Origin: an uncultured Oligoflexia bacterium
GTDB taxonomy: Bacteria > Bdellovibrionota > Bacteriovoracia > Bacteriovoracales > Bacteriovoracaceae
Length of the DNA: 39,592 bases
NCBI GenBank assembly: GCA_937120495.1
Contig: CAKZJW010000062.1
Span: forward strand, 1-39,592
Reading direction: 5' to 3'
Shown: piece by piece, positions 1 to 7,964 of the stretch
How positions within the stretch are numbered: the first letter of the stretch is position 1
How the letters are laid out: every line of letters begins with the position of its first letter
Notes under the pieces: generated by a model
Told to the model about the DNA's origin: nothing
Database searches by the model: none
Seen by the model: the letters and a program-made list of their open reading frames with translations, nothing else
Made by a program: the position numbers and the translations under genes

Positions 1-12
1 TAAATTAGCCTC

Positions 13-981
13 ATGAATATATTACTGACAGGCGCAGCCGGCTTCATCGGGCATAAAACAGCACAAATTCTTTTAGAAGAAGGTCACTCAGTTATTGGCG
101 TTGATAATCTAAATGATTATTATGATAAACGTTTAAAGGACTTTCGAGCTCAGAGTCTAGAAAAGTTCGAGAAATTCAAATTTTTAAATCTCGATATCGA
201 AAATTTAAACACTCTAAGAGAAGTTTTTAAATCACATAAAATTGATAAAGTTCTTAATCTTGCGGCACGTGCAGGAGTTCGTTACTCAATGGAGAATCCA
301 CACATATATATGTCAACAAATGCACAGGGTACTTTGAATATCCTGGAATGCATGAAAGAGTTTGGTCAAAAGAAGTTAGTTTTAGCTTCAACGAGCTCTT
401 TGTATGCAGGGCTTAAGATGCCATTTATAGAGTCTCTTGCTGTAAACGAACCAATTTCTCCTTATGCGGCAACTAAAAAAGCTGCTGAGACTATGGCTTA
501 TACTTATCACTATTTATATGGAATAGATGTTTCTGTGGTTCGATATTTTACAGTCTACGGACCAGCAAGCCGTCCTGATATGGCGCAGTTTAGATTTATG
601 AGATGGATTGAGGCTGGAGAGGATATAGAGCTTTTTGGTGATGGAACTCAATCTAGAGATTTTACATACGTTGATGATATTGCAAGAGGTACAATCCTTG
701 CAATGAAAGACGTAGGTTATGAAGTTATAAATTTAGGTGGGGGAAATAACCCGATTGAAATTAATAAAATGATTTCGATATTAGAAGAAAATCTTGGAAA
801 AAAAGCGAAGATAAATTATAAAGAATTTCATAAAGCAGATATGAAATCAACTTGGGCCAATATCGAGAAGGCTAAAAAACTTCTTGGGTGGGCTCCAACT
901 ATATCTTTGGAAGAGGGTCTCCGTTTATGTGTTGAGAGCTATAAAGATAATAAAGAGTTTTTTGATGGGATTAAATTATAA
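13..981 (+). CDS. UDP-glucuronate 4-epimerase-like NAD-dependent epimerase
   Basis: Extended short-chain dehydrogenase of 322 aa, full length for the UDP-sugar epimerase family. The N-terminus carries the NAD-binding GAAGFIG motif (residues 7-13), with an acidic residue at the end of strand 2 (D31). The catalytic tyrosine and lysine are Y151 and K155 (SPYAATK), preceded by the STSS segment at 126-129. The DNLNDYY and VRYFTVYGP segments resemble UDP-glucuronate/UDP-glucose 4-epimerases of the LpsL/Cap1J type, so UDP-GlcA to UDP-GalA is the likely reaction in the cytoplasm; substrate is inferred. An in-frame TAA at positions 1-3 makes the ATG at 13 the first available start, without a clear Shine-Dalgarno. 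The next gene starts directly after the stop, so the two are probably one operon. Confidence 0.9.
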   Translation: MNILLTGAAGFIGHKTAQILLEEGHSVIGVDNLNDYYDKRLKDFRAQSLEKFEKFKFLNLDIENLNTLREVFKSHKIDKVLNLAARAGVRYSMENPHIYMSTNAQGTLNILECMKEFGQKKLVLASTSSLYAGLKMPFIESLAVNEPISPYAATKKAAETMAYTYHYLYGIDVSVVRYFTVYGPASRPDMAQFRFMRWIEAGEDIELFGDGTQSRDFTYVDDIARGTILAMKDVGYEVINLGGGNNPIEINKMISILEENLGKKAKINYKEFHKADMKSTWANIEKAKKLLGWAPTISLEEGLRLCVESYKDNKEFFDGIKL

Positions 982-2244
982 ATGAAGGATTTAAATCAGC
1001 TTTACTTCGATATTCTTAATAATAAATATAATAAAAATGAAAAAATGGAGTTTGTGCTTCATCAACCAGAGGCAGGGATTGAGTCAAATATTATTTGTCT
1101 TCCTCTAGCAAATGAAGATGAGCTTAAGCAAATAAATATTAAACAATACGCAGATCTCTCTACGGAGAATGTCGATGTTCTTTGTGAGTATGACTATAGA
1201 CTCGTTAAGATGCAGGCCGGACTTGGTTCAAGTGTAAAAAGAGACGATTTGATTAATGAAGTTGAAGGCAGAACTGAACTTGGAGCTAAAGGAACAGATC
1301 TGTATTTTGAAATAGATGGTAAGCTTCAATCGATATCAAAGATTCAACTTCTTCAAGCGAATAAACTTAGTGAAAAATCTTTATATAAAAATATTTATTA
1401 TCAAAACCTTGTAAATGATCAAACTCAAAAGACAGTTGAAAACTCTCTTGGGGGAGTTGAGTTATCAAGTAAATGTAAAATTGTTAAAGAGTATTTTCAA
1501 AAGAAGATGCCTACTATTTCAGAGACCGGAGAACTTACGAATGAGAGAATGGCTCCCGCGGGACATGGCTTTGTAGGAATTTGCGAGATAGTTAAAACGT
1601 TTTGTGAGCAAAAAACCGATGAGTTAGTCTCAATTGGAAATGGTGAAGACCTTTGTTCAACAGCTGATGAGAAAATTACTAGCTGGATTGTGAAAAACAA
1701 AATTCCCGTTACGATGATAACGACTACAAAAACAGATTCCGATAAAAAGGGTGGGCAAATTTCACTTGTGAAAGGTGCAGATAAATCCTATGTGACAATC
1801 GTCGAAAAAGCACAGGCTGAAAAATCTAATCAACTAGAATACTTTGAGCAACTTGGTCTTAGAGAAGATGATAATGAGTCTCTATTTAATACAAATATTG
1901 TTGTAATTAATAGAAAGGCGTTAAAAGAAGTTTTTGAAAAATATATTCCAAATTTGAAATTAGAAAAATTTATTGAAAATATTTCTCCAGATGTAATACA
2001 AAATTCTAAAGAGCAAGATGGTAAAAAATTTATTCAACTTGAAAGCGCCCTTGGATCGGTTGTTCTAAATTTAGATAAGTTTTTTAGACTTAATTTTTCT
2101 GAGTCAGTCGTTTCCTTTTTAAACCTTTCTCAAAAAGAGAGAACGAAATTTTTTATGCCAATAAAAAAGCGTGAAGATTACGAATTGATAAGAAGAAGCT
2201 TCATCGTCGACAAAGAGTCATATCTTTTAGTACAAAAAGATTAG
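982..2244 (+). CDS. UDPGP-family nucleotide-sugar uridylyltransferase
   Basis: Protein of 420 aa that resembles the eukaryote-type UDP-glucose/UDP-N-acetylhexosamine pyrophosphorylase family rather than bacterial GalU. The uridine-binding loop is visible as QAGLGSSVKR (residues 78-87) in place of the usual LxGGxGTRxG, followed by an AKG lysine near 103 and the family-typical PAGHG segment (192-196). These enzymes couple UTP and a sugar 1-phosphate to a UDP-sugar. The start codon follows the upstream stop with no gap, implying translational coupling with the epimerase, so the pair probably makes UDP-glucose or UDP-GlcA derivatives for the polysaccharide. The exact sugar cannot be read from sequence, and the loop departs from the canonical motif. 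Confidence 0.8.
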   Translation: MKDLNQLYFDILNNKYNKNEKMEFVLHQPEAGIESNIICLPLANEDELKQINIKQYADLSTENVDVLCEYDYRLVKMQAGLGSSVKRDDLINEVEGRTELGAKGTDLYFEIDGKLQSISKIQLLQANKLSEKSLYKNIYYQNLVNDQTQKTVENSLGGVELSSKCKIVKEYFQKKMPTISETGELTNERMAPAGHGFVGICEIVKTFCEQKTDELVSIGNGEDLCSTADEKITSWIVKNKIPVTMITTTKTDSDKKGGQISLVKGADKSYVTIVEKAQAEKSNQLEYFEQLGLREDDNESLFNTNIVVINRKALKEVFEKYIPNLKLEKFIENISPDVIQNSKEQDGKKFIQLESALGSVVLNLDKFFRLNFSESVVSFLNLSQKERTKFFMPIKKREDYELIRRSFIVDKESYLLVQKD

Positions 2245-2261
2245 ATGCGAAGCGCATAATC
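2239..2261 (+). other. GC-rich stem-loop after the uridylyltransferase
   Basis: ATGCG (2245-2249), loop AAG, CGCAT (2253-2257) form a 5-bp stem immediately after the stop codon. GATT/AATC flanks could extend it past a two-base bulge. No T-run follows, so it is not a convincing intrinsic terminator. Its GCG-N3-CGC core recurs at 14512 and 27537. Confidence 0.35.
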
Positions 2262-2337
2262 TCGTTATATCAGAGTCTTAGATGAATCATTAAAATTTCA
2301 AGTTTGTAATAGTTCCTAGTAACAAGGAGCGATTATT

Positions 2338-2535
2338 ATGCGTGAAAATTCAGAAAGTACAATTGTCTATATTGATCTCTATGATCAGATTGTTAATGGC
2401 CAGCTAGTAGATATGGGCTTCGGTTATGATTCGTGGACGGGTTCTTATGAGAAAGAGGACTGTGAAAAAAGGGTATTTAATTTAAAGGTTAAAGGCTACT
2501 TTGATGAAGAGTTAGAGCAGATGAATGCTTCTTGA
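2338..2535 (+). CDS. Small hypothetical protein (65 aa)
   Basis: Short acidic soluble protein of 65 aa with no signal peptide, membrane segment or recognised domain. The start is well supported: AAGGAG at about 2325-2330 lies a good distance upstream of the ATG. Composition is rich in Glu, Asp and Tyr, with a central GFGYDSWTGSY segment. It is separated by 93 bp from the uridylyltransferase and its last 40 bp overlap, tail to tail, the 3' end of the opposite-strand secreted protein. That convergent overlap means both transcripts are mutually antisense at their ends. Function unknown. Confidence 0.65.
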   Translation: MRENSESTIVYIDLYDQIVNGQLVDMGFGYDSWTGSYEKEDCEKRVFNLKVKGYFDEELEQMNAS

Positions 2536-2951
2536 GTATAAGCTGGTTGGCAATAAGTGATCCACTTTGAATTTTTATAGTGGGCAAAGCCGTATACCCA
2601 GTTTACGTGATTTGAAATTGATGGATCAAGAATTACATCCGACATAAGTTTATCTGGCTGGATACCATTTACTTGGAAACACCAGCCATATACTTTTATT
2701 TCATCTCTAGTGAGAATACTATAAGCATTTTCACCTGTAGGTGTGTCTAAAATAGAATCTATAACTTTTTTGTCGCCAATAAAGGGAATATCAAATTTTT
2801 TAAAAATATAATGAGTTAATTCAGATACACTAATTGGTGCTAATACTTCTATGCTTTGCTTTAAAAAAGGTTTGTTTTCACAAGGGTGAATAACACTAAA
2901 GTCTATTGGAAAAGCAGATATTGATAAAAGAAAAACTAATATTTTTAACAT
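2496..2951 (-). CDS. Secreted DUF4430-like hypothetical protein
   Basis: Protein of 151 aa with an N-terminal signal peptide (hydrophobic core in residues 3-15), so probably exported. The C-terminal half contains YGWCFQVNG and, 20 residues on, NWVYGFAHY. These resemble the W-x-x-x-VNG ... I-x-W-x-Y pattern of DUF4430 domains (transcobalamin C-terminal-like fold); this assignment is by eye and tentative. Three cysteines (near the N-terminus, in GWCF, and in the C-terminal YCQPA) could form a disulfide outside the cytoplasm. The ATG at 2951 has no Shine-Dalgarno: a perfect 8-bp hairpin ends two bases upstream of it. The gene lies 37 bp downstream of the coiled-coil gene on the same strand. Confidence 0.7.
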   Translation of the reverse strand: MLKILVFLLSISAFPIDFSVIHPCENKPFLKQSIEVLAPISVSELTHYIFKKFDIPFIGDKKVIDSILDTPTGENAYSILTRDEIKVYGWCFQVNGIQPDKLMSDVILDPSISNHVNWVYGFAHYKNSKWITYCQPAYTQEAFICSNSSSK

Positions 2952-2952
2952 A

Positions 2953-2971
2953 GGCAGACAATATGTCTGCC
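2953..2971 (-). promoter_or_regulatory. Perfect palindrome abutting a start codon
   Basis: On the plus strand GGCAGACA (2953-2960), ATA, TGTCTGCC (2964-2971): an 8-bp GC-rich perfect inverted repeat in an AT-rich context. It ends one base from the ATG of the DUF4430-like gene, occupying the position where a ribosome-binding site should be. It could be an RNA hairpin controlling translation, a dyad operator, or the 3'-end stem of the upstream coiled-coil transcript; only a poor T-tract follows. A weak promoter-like pair (TTTACA at 2986-2981 and CATATT at 2965-2960, minus strand, spacer 15) would place the -10 box inside the palindrome. Confidence 0.5.
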
Positions 2972-2988
2972 CTGATTATTTGTAAAGA

Positions 2989-3444
2989 TTAAATGATTTT
3001 ACTAAGAACCTGAGTCAAAGCGATGGCTCCGATCATTATACCCGAAAGCTTTATTGTCATTCGATTCTCTAATGCCTTGATATCGTGCTTTATTGTTTGA
3101 AGCTCTGTATCTACTCTTGTGAATTCTTCTTTCATCTCAGAGCGCACGTTTGCAAATTCTTCTTTCATTTCAGAACGCACATTTGCAAATTCTTCTTTCA
3201 TTTCAGAGCGCACATTTATAAATTCTTCTTTTGTTATTGACCGAAAGACAGATAACTCTTCTTTAAGAGCAGTAATTGAACTACTAATGTCAGAGCTTAG
3301 CGATAGTTCACTTATTTTAATATCTTGTTTTGTTGAAAAATTATTTAGCATAACTTCACTTAAAACCTTTATCATGGTGGTAGCTTGATCTTTTGAAAAG
3401 CCACTTTCTTCTAAGTATACAGTATACCTCATTGCGTTAACCAT
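2989..3444 (-). CDS. Coiled-coil membrane-anchored protein (DUF1640/CCDC90-like)
   Basis: Protein of 151 aa. The N-terminus (MRYTVYLEESGFSKDQA, then VLSEVM) resembles DUF1640/CCDC90-type proteins. The middle is a long coiled coil including four consecutive 11-residue repeats of the type KEEFANVRSEM, encoded by 33-bp DNA repeats. Hendecad spacing favours a shallow, nearly straight supercoil. The C-terminus holds one hydrophobic segment (about residues 133-150) that probably anchors it in a membrane. GGAG five bases upstream of the ATG supports the start. Function is unknown for bacterial members; a structural or oligomerising role is likely. Repeat number could vary between strains. Confidence 0.75.
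   Translation of the reverse strand: MVNAMRYTVYLEESGFSKDQATTMIKVLSEVMLNNFSTKQDIKISELSLSSDISSSITALKEELSVFRSITKEEFINVRSEMKEEFANVRSEMKEEFANVRSEMKEEFTRVDTELQTIKHDIKALENRMTIKLSGIMIGAIALTQVLSKII
3124..3222 (-). repeat. Three 33-bp tandem repeats in coding sequence
   Basis: Units at 3124-3156, 3157-3189 and 3190-3222 are nearly identical, each starting TTCTTCTTTCAT on the plus strand, and a degenerate fourth starts at 3223. Each encodes one 11-residue step of the coiled coil, so gain or loss of a unit would keep the reading frame. Confidence 0.9.
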
Positions 3445-3542
3445 TTGAACTCCTTTTTTAAGTTTCTTGTTTGATTCAGATTCTCATTTGCAAAGAGAGA
3501 AAAAAGTTGATTTGAGGTAAGTAATTAGAATTATTAGGCCAA

Positions 3543-6500
3543 TTAGCTTAGCAGGAACTCAATGTCATTGCGCTTAAGCTCTTTTATGAAGCCTTCATTA
3601 CTTGCGAGTACTTTATCATAAAGGGCCTTTTTACTTTCTTGGAGTTTATCGACTTTTTGCTCGATAGTGTCTTTTGTTATGAGTCTGTAGGCAAAGACGG
3701 GGTTTTTTTGGCCGATTCTGTGGATTCGATCAATCGCTTGTGCCTCAACGGCGGGGTTCCACCATGGATCTAGGATTATGCAATAGCTGGCATTTGTTAG
3801 ATTAAGCCCAACTCCACCGGCTTTAATACTTATTAGAAAAGTTTCCAGTGATTTGTTTTGTTTAAATTCACTTATGACTTCTTCACGATTTCTTGTCTGT
3901 CCATCGAGATAGGAGCTATTTTCTTTGGTTAAAGAAAGCTCTGCTTGAACAAGCTTTAAAAGTTTTGTGAATTGGCTAAAGATTATAACTTTATTTCCAG
4001 ATTGATGAATGTCAGCAACCAGCTCTTTTAAAGTTTCCATCTTGCTGCTGGGAATTGTATTTGCATTGTCCACAAGGCTTAGGTGACTTGCCGCTTGTCT
4101 AAGCTTTGTTAGAACTTGAAGAAAAATAAGTTTTGAAAATTTTTCTTCTGACTTTGATTCAAGCTCTTTTCTTAGGGAGAGATGATAATTTAAGTACATC
4201 TCTTTTTCTTTCTTAGACTGTTCGCAAAGAATTGTTTGTATACTTTTTTGAGGCAGATCACTTAGAACTTCATCTTTTGTTCGTCTTAATAGAAAGGGAC
4301 GAAGAAAATTAAAGCTATCAATGATACTTGGGTCTTTAATATTTTTGCTCGCAAATAAATTGGGAATAAGAATATTAAAAATATTCATTATATCTCCGGC
4401 GTGATTTTCTATAGGTGTACCAGTTAGTGCATATTTGTGTTTTGCTTTAATCAGCGCCACGGCCTTATGTGTAAGAGAAGTCGCATTTTTAACAATTTGA
4501 GCCTCATCTAAAAACAGATAATTAAAATCAAAGTCAAAGTCAGCTTGTCTTTGTAAAAGCTGGTAGGAGACAAGAAATACATCATTTGAATCATACTGTT
4601 CTTGAGTGAGTTTTTTTGTTTTCCAGTTGAAAGTTGAAATCTCCGGTGCAAAGTTTTCAAATTCACTTTGCCAGTTCCCTGTAAGGCTTTTTGGACAGAG
4701 GATAAGTGTTTTAAGGGCTTTGTTTTTTTCGTATTTCTTTTGAAGGTGAGCGATAACTTGAATCGTTTTTCCAAGTCCCATGTCATCAGCTAGGCATCCT
4801 CCAAAATGACATTTTTCTATAAAATCAAACCACCCAAGTCCAAGTCTCTGATAGGGCCTAAGAGTTCCTTTGAAATTTGAAGACTCCTCAAGAGGTTCAA
4901 TTTGAGTGAAGTTTTCAAGTTTATGTTTTAGCTGCTTTATATTTTTTTGTAGCTTAATTTCTGGAAATTCATCCATCAAAAGAAGTTTCGCTGGATGAAG
5001 GGAAATGGCCTCTTTTGTGACTTTTGCGTGTCTTTGAATCAATTGAATTTTTCTAAGCCACTGTTCTGGAATGACCCCAACTTCACCATCGGCAAGCTCG
5101 ATTGTATTGGATTTTAAGTTTATTTTTTTGATAAGGCTTTTAAAATCAATATCATCAGATTTTTTAAATTTTAATTTTGGATCTAAATCAAGCCAGTTGA
5201 TTTCACCTGTTACATTCATACTAAAGCTACTTGCGGCCTTGAGTTTATTCTTTTTAAAAAAAATGGGAATGTTGAGATCATTTGCATATTGGCATAGTTC
5301 AAAAAGGTTTGTGTTTTCAAATAAAAATGTATTCTCATTAAAGTTAAATTCTTTAAACTTTTGAAAGAAGTTCTCTAGACGAGAGTAGTCAATTTCTACA
5401 AGAGAATTATCATTAAGCTCGTTTGGTACATAGATAAAGCCTCTAATGAAATCGGTCTTCTCCTCCCATTTTAAATAGAGTTCAAAGTAGATATCGACCT
5501 CAGAGACTTTGAGATTAAATTTATCACCACAAAACATATGATGGGGGATATTTTTTAACATCAAGCTTTGAAGTTCATTCCACTGCTCATCGGTTAAAAG
5601 AAGATCCTTTTCAAAACAAGTAAGAATAAATTTGTAGAGAGAATTTTTTATTAAATCTTCTTTTGCTAGCTGGTAGAAGCGGTCATAACGTAAAATAAAT
5701 TGATCATAAATCTCTTTATCAAACTCTTGAAAACTTATGCTTTTTTCTTCGAACTCAAAAAAAGGAATAATTTTTTTTGTTTGAGTATTTACCTGGAAGC
5801 GAAGATTAATTTTCTCTTTAGCAATTGTAAGCTCTTTATCTTCGTCCACATCATAATAGCTATAGGTTCTTTTTATACATCTATTGGATTTAATTATTTT
5901 AATAAATAGATCTCTATTTTCGTGAAGATAGAAGCTTCCATTGTGAAAGGTGGAGGCATTTTTACTTTGAGAGTATTCCCAGCGTCCAAAAGCCGAGAGG
6001 ATATTTAAAATTTCTTGGTCTAGAACATTTGGTATCGCTCGAATAAGATCGGGGTTTATTTTTATATTTTTTACTTTTCCAAGACGTCCTGAAGCGAGTC
6101 TCGATTGGCATTGGAGAGAGAACTCAACCTTTATGCCAGTATAATCCTCGTAAAAATCGATTATGTACCAAATGAGTTCAATTGAATTAGTGTTTTTGGA
6201 TTTATCCGCATAGAAGATCTCTGGAGTTTCAATGCTTGAGCTTTCTCTTTTTTGTTCAAGAATATATTCGTCAAGAAGTTCTGAGAACTCATCACTTTGC
6301 TTTTTGTGTTCCATTGTAATGGGAGAAGGCTTATTAAATATATCACTTATAAATTCATAACTTGAATCCCATTGATCAAAAAAGTTTCCGCGCCCTTTTA
6401 AGACTACTGCTGCTATATGTTTGCACTGGGAGCTTGTGATAAAAGCTGGGCACGAACAAAAGCCATAGATGCCTTGGTTGAGTTCAGATTTTTGAAGGCT

Positions 6501-6641
6501 TATTTGGTAGGGAAGTCTAGCAGAGCCCTGAATGCTTGCCTTTAATCTTTTTTGAGTAGAGTCCACCACCACTACCTTGTCGAGGTAATTTTGTGCTTTT
6601 TGAAAGTTGGATTCATCAATATTCGTTAAGGAGCGTGGCAT
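3543..6641 (-). CDS. SWIM-domain SNF2-family helicase
   Basis: Large protein of 1032 aa. The N-terminus has a SWIM zinc-binding motif, CxC...CxH at C62, C64, C73 and H75, followed by a long middle region without clear motifs. The C-terminal half is a complete SNF2/RapA-type ATPase: motif I DDMGLGKT with K625, DEAQ Walker B at 712-715, the TGTPIEN motif III, and the second lobe with SIKAGGVGLNLT and a DPWWNPAVEAQAIDRIHRIGQ-type motif V-VI. These proteins translocate on double-stranded DNA to remodel protein-DNA or polymerase complexes; SWIM domains bind DNA or proteins. It stands alone, 24 bp upstream of nothing co-directional but the coiled-coil gene. No clear Shine-Dalgarno; TATAAA sits eight bases before the ATG. 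Confidence 0.95.
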   Translation of the reverse strand: MPRSLTNIDESNFQKAQNYLDKVVVVDSTQKRLKASIQGSARLPYQISLQKSELNQGIYGFCSCPAFITSSQCKHIAAVVLKGRGNFFDQWDSSYEFISDIFNKPSPITMEHKKQSDEFSELLDEYILEQKRESSSIETPEIFYADKSKNTNSIELIWYIIDFYEDYTGIKVEFSLQCQSRLASGRLGKVKNIKINPDLIRAIPNVLDQEILNILSAFGRWEYSQSKNASTFHNGSFYLHENRDLFIKIIKSNRCIKRTYSYYDVDEDKELTIAKEKINLRFQVNTQTKKIIPFFEFEEKSISFQEFDKEIYDQFILRYDRFYQLAKEDLIKNSLYKFILTCFEKDLLLTDEQWNELQSLMLKNIPHHMFCGDKFNLKVSEVDIYFELYLKWEEKTDFIRGFIYVPNELNDNSLVEIDYSRLENFFQKFKEFNFNENTFLFENTNLFELCQYANDLNIPIFFKKNKLKAASSFSMNVTGEINWLDLDPKLKFKKSDDIDFKSLIKKINLKSNTIELADGEVGVIPEQWLRKIQLIQRHAKVTKEAISLHPAKLLLMDEFPEIKLQKNIKQLKHKLENFTQIEPLEESSNFKGTLRPYQRLGLGWFDFIEKCHFGGCLADDMGLGKTIQVIAHLQKKYEKNKALKTLILCPKSLTGNWQSEFENFAPEISTFNWKTKKLTQEQYDSNDVFLVSYQLLQRQADFDFDFNYLFLDEAQIVKNATSLTHKAVALIKAKHKYALTGTPIENHAGDIMNIFNILIPNLFASKNIKDPSIIDSFNFLRPFLLRRTKDEVLSDLPQKSIQTILCEQSKKEKEMYLNYHLSLRKELESKSEEKFSKLIFLQVLTKLRQAASHLSLVDNANTIPSSKMETLKELVADIHQSGNKVIIFSQFTKLLKLVQAELSLTKENSSYLDGQTRNREEVISEFKQNKSLETFLISIKAGGVGLNLTNASYCIILDPWWNPAVEAQAIDRIHRIGQKNPVFAYRLITKDTIEQKVDKLQESKKALYDKVLASNEGFIKELKRNDIEFLLS

Positions 6642-6665
6642 AGAGCTAATTTATAAAAACTTGTT

Positions 6666-7136
6666 TTAATTGTATAGATTTGATTGCAGGGAATTAAGCC
6701 ATTTTAATTTGTACTCATCGGTGATTCCAAATTTATCGACTACGACAAAGGGCATGGATTTTCCATTGTAGAGGTAATTGATTGAGCTGTAGGGATAATG
6801 CTCAACGCGGCGGACGAGATTTGCTCGAATGGGATTTCTATAAATGTATTTATAGGCGTGTTTTAGATACTTGTAAGAGATAATAAGCTCGTATTTGTAG
6901 TGGCTTAGGTAGCTTGGGCTAAAGAGTTCTAAGAACTTATGGATATTATAGGGATCAATCTTGAGCAGCAAATGATAGTGATTATTCATTAATACGATGG
7001 CCATTATGTCTGAGGGAACTGATCTGTAGGCAAACTCAAGCTTCTTTAGGCATTCGGTCCAAACCTCAGAAACTGGCTTTTGGAAATAAAGATCATTTTG
7101 AGTTCGGGCTGTAATGTGAAAGATTTTATTTTTCAT
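6666..7136 (-). CDS. REP-associated tyrosine transposase (Y1/RAYT)
   Basis: Protein of 156 aa with the Y1 transposase (TnpA_REP/IS200-like) fold signature. The HUH metal-binding pair is H53 and H55 in MNNHYHLLLK. The catalytic tyrosine is probably Y97 in KYIYRNPIRANL, the conserved Y-x-x-x-NP segment. RAYTs are usually single-copy, domesticated enzymes that nick REP or REPIN hairpins rather than mobilising themselves. No inverted repeats or REP-like palindromes flank it here, so it is probably a chromosomal RAYT rather than an active insertion sequence. The short length is normal for compact RAYT groups. Divergent from the VTC operon, with 149 bp between the starts. Confidence 0.85.
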   Translation of the reverse strand: MKNKIFHITARTQNDLYFQKPVSEVWTECLKKLEFAYRSVPSDIMAIVLMNNHYHLLLKIDPYNIHKFLELFSPSYLSHYKYELIISYKYLKHAYKYIYRNPIRANLVRRVEHYPYSSINYLYNGKSMPFVVVDKFGITDEYKLKWLNSLQSNLYN

Positions 7137-7285
7137 AGAGGGAACTTTTGCAATTAGATTAGATAGCTCTAAAGATATAAGGGCCTAAAAATACAGAGGT
7201 TGATGCATAGCCTTAAGTTTGAAATGGGAGTGTGTTTACCAAAAATGCAATTTAATTATCATAGTGGTTGTGCTAAATTTTTTAA

Positions 7286-7951
7286 ATGTCTGACTTTGAA
7301 ACAAAATATATTGCGCGAAATGCACATGCTCCGAAAATTCGTGCGTGGCTGGATGCGAAGTTTAAAAAAGACACAGAGTATCCCGAGACTATTATCTCTA
7401 GTATTTATTTTGATGACTACAATATGAGCTATCTAAAAGAGAAAGACGAGAGTGATCACGTGAAGTCGAAATTTAGAATTCGCTGGTATGAGGATATTAA
7501 AACAAAAGAGGCGTCGGATATTTGTTTTTTGGAGTTTAAGCATAAAATTGGCGAGAATCGTTTTAAAAAAAGAATCAAAGCGGCCAATGAATTTTCAAGC
7601 CTCGCTCTTGAGTCGAGCGAATTTGGAAATGCCGTTGATAGACTTCGCCAGTTTGAGGGAAATATCTTGGGCCATGTTTACCCTAGCTATATTGTGAGCT
7701 ATACGAGACATCGCTATATAGTGCCTGGTACCAATATAAGACTTTGTATTGATTCAAATATTCATATTAAAAAAAATAATAAAAGATTAATCAAAAGAGA
7801 ATTTAAGAAAAAATACCTAGACCATTGTGTCTTCGAACTTAAAGGTGAGACCGCGATTTTGCCGGGATCATTGAACTTTATCGAGCAGCTGGGGCTTAAG
7901 AAGGATTCCTTCTCTAAGTATGAGCAGTGCTATAGACAATTAATAGAATAA
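7286..7951 (+). CDS. VTC-domain protein (polyphosphate polymerase family)
   Basis: Protein of 221 aa, almost entirely a VTC domain, the catalytic tunnel fold of yeast Vtc4 that polymerises ATP gamma-phosphate into polyphosphate. Visible features are SSIYFDDY (38-45), the basic strand KFRIRWYE (62-69), LEFKHKIGENRFKKR (82-96), YTRHRY, the FELKG strand near the C-terminus and SFSKYEQC at the end. Several Arg/Lys plus Glu residues line the tunnel in the family. It lacks the SPX and VTC1 domains. First gene of a three-gene operon with DUF4956 and CotH-like genes, a combination found in many bacteria. No Shine-Dalgarno is evident. Polyphosphate synthesis in this bacterium is inferred from the family. 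Confidence 0.88.
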   Translation: MSDFETKYIARNAHAPKIRAWLDAKFKKDTEYPETIISSIYFDDYNMSYLKEKDESDHVKSKFRIRWYEDIKTKEASDICFLEFKHKIGENRFKKRIKAANEFSSLALESSEFGNAVDRLRQFEGNILGHVYPSYIVSYTRHRYIVPGTNIRLCIDSNIHIKKNNKRLIKREFKKKYLDHCVFELKGETAILPGSLNFIEQLGLKKDSFSKYEQCYRQLIE

Positions 7952-7964
7952 AAAAGGAAATAAT

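Noticed and set aside
3124..3222. CRISPR array
   Set aside because: The repeats are contiguous 33-bp units without spacers and encode protein.
3119..3388. Plus-strand ORF of 89 aa with NSSFISERTFA repeats
   Set aside because: It is the antisense reading of the 33-bp repeats in the coiled-coil gene; no ribosome-binding site and the minus-strand frame explains the sequence.
6666..7136. Complete insertion sequence around the Y1 transposase
   Set aside because: No terminal hairpins, TnpB gene or target duplication was seen around it.
7200..7427. 75-aa ORF overlapping the VTC gene start
   Set aside because: Out of frame with the conserved VTC domain, and its predicted product shows no family features.
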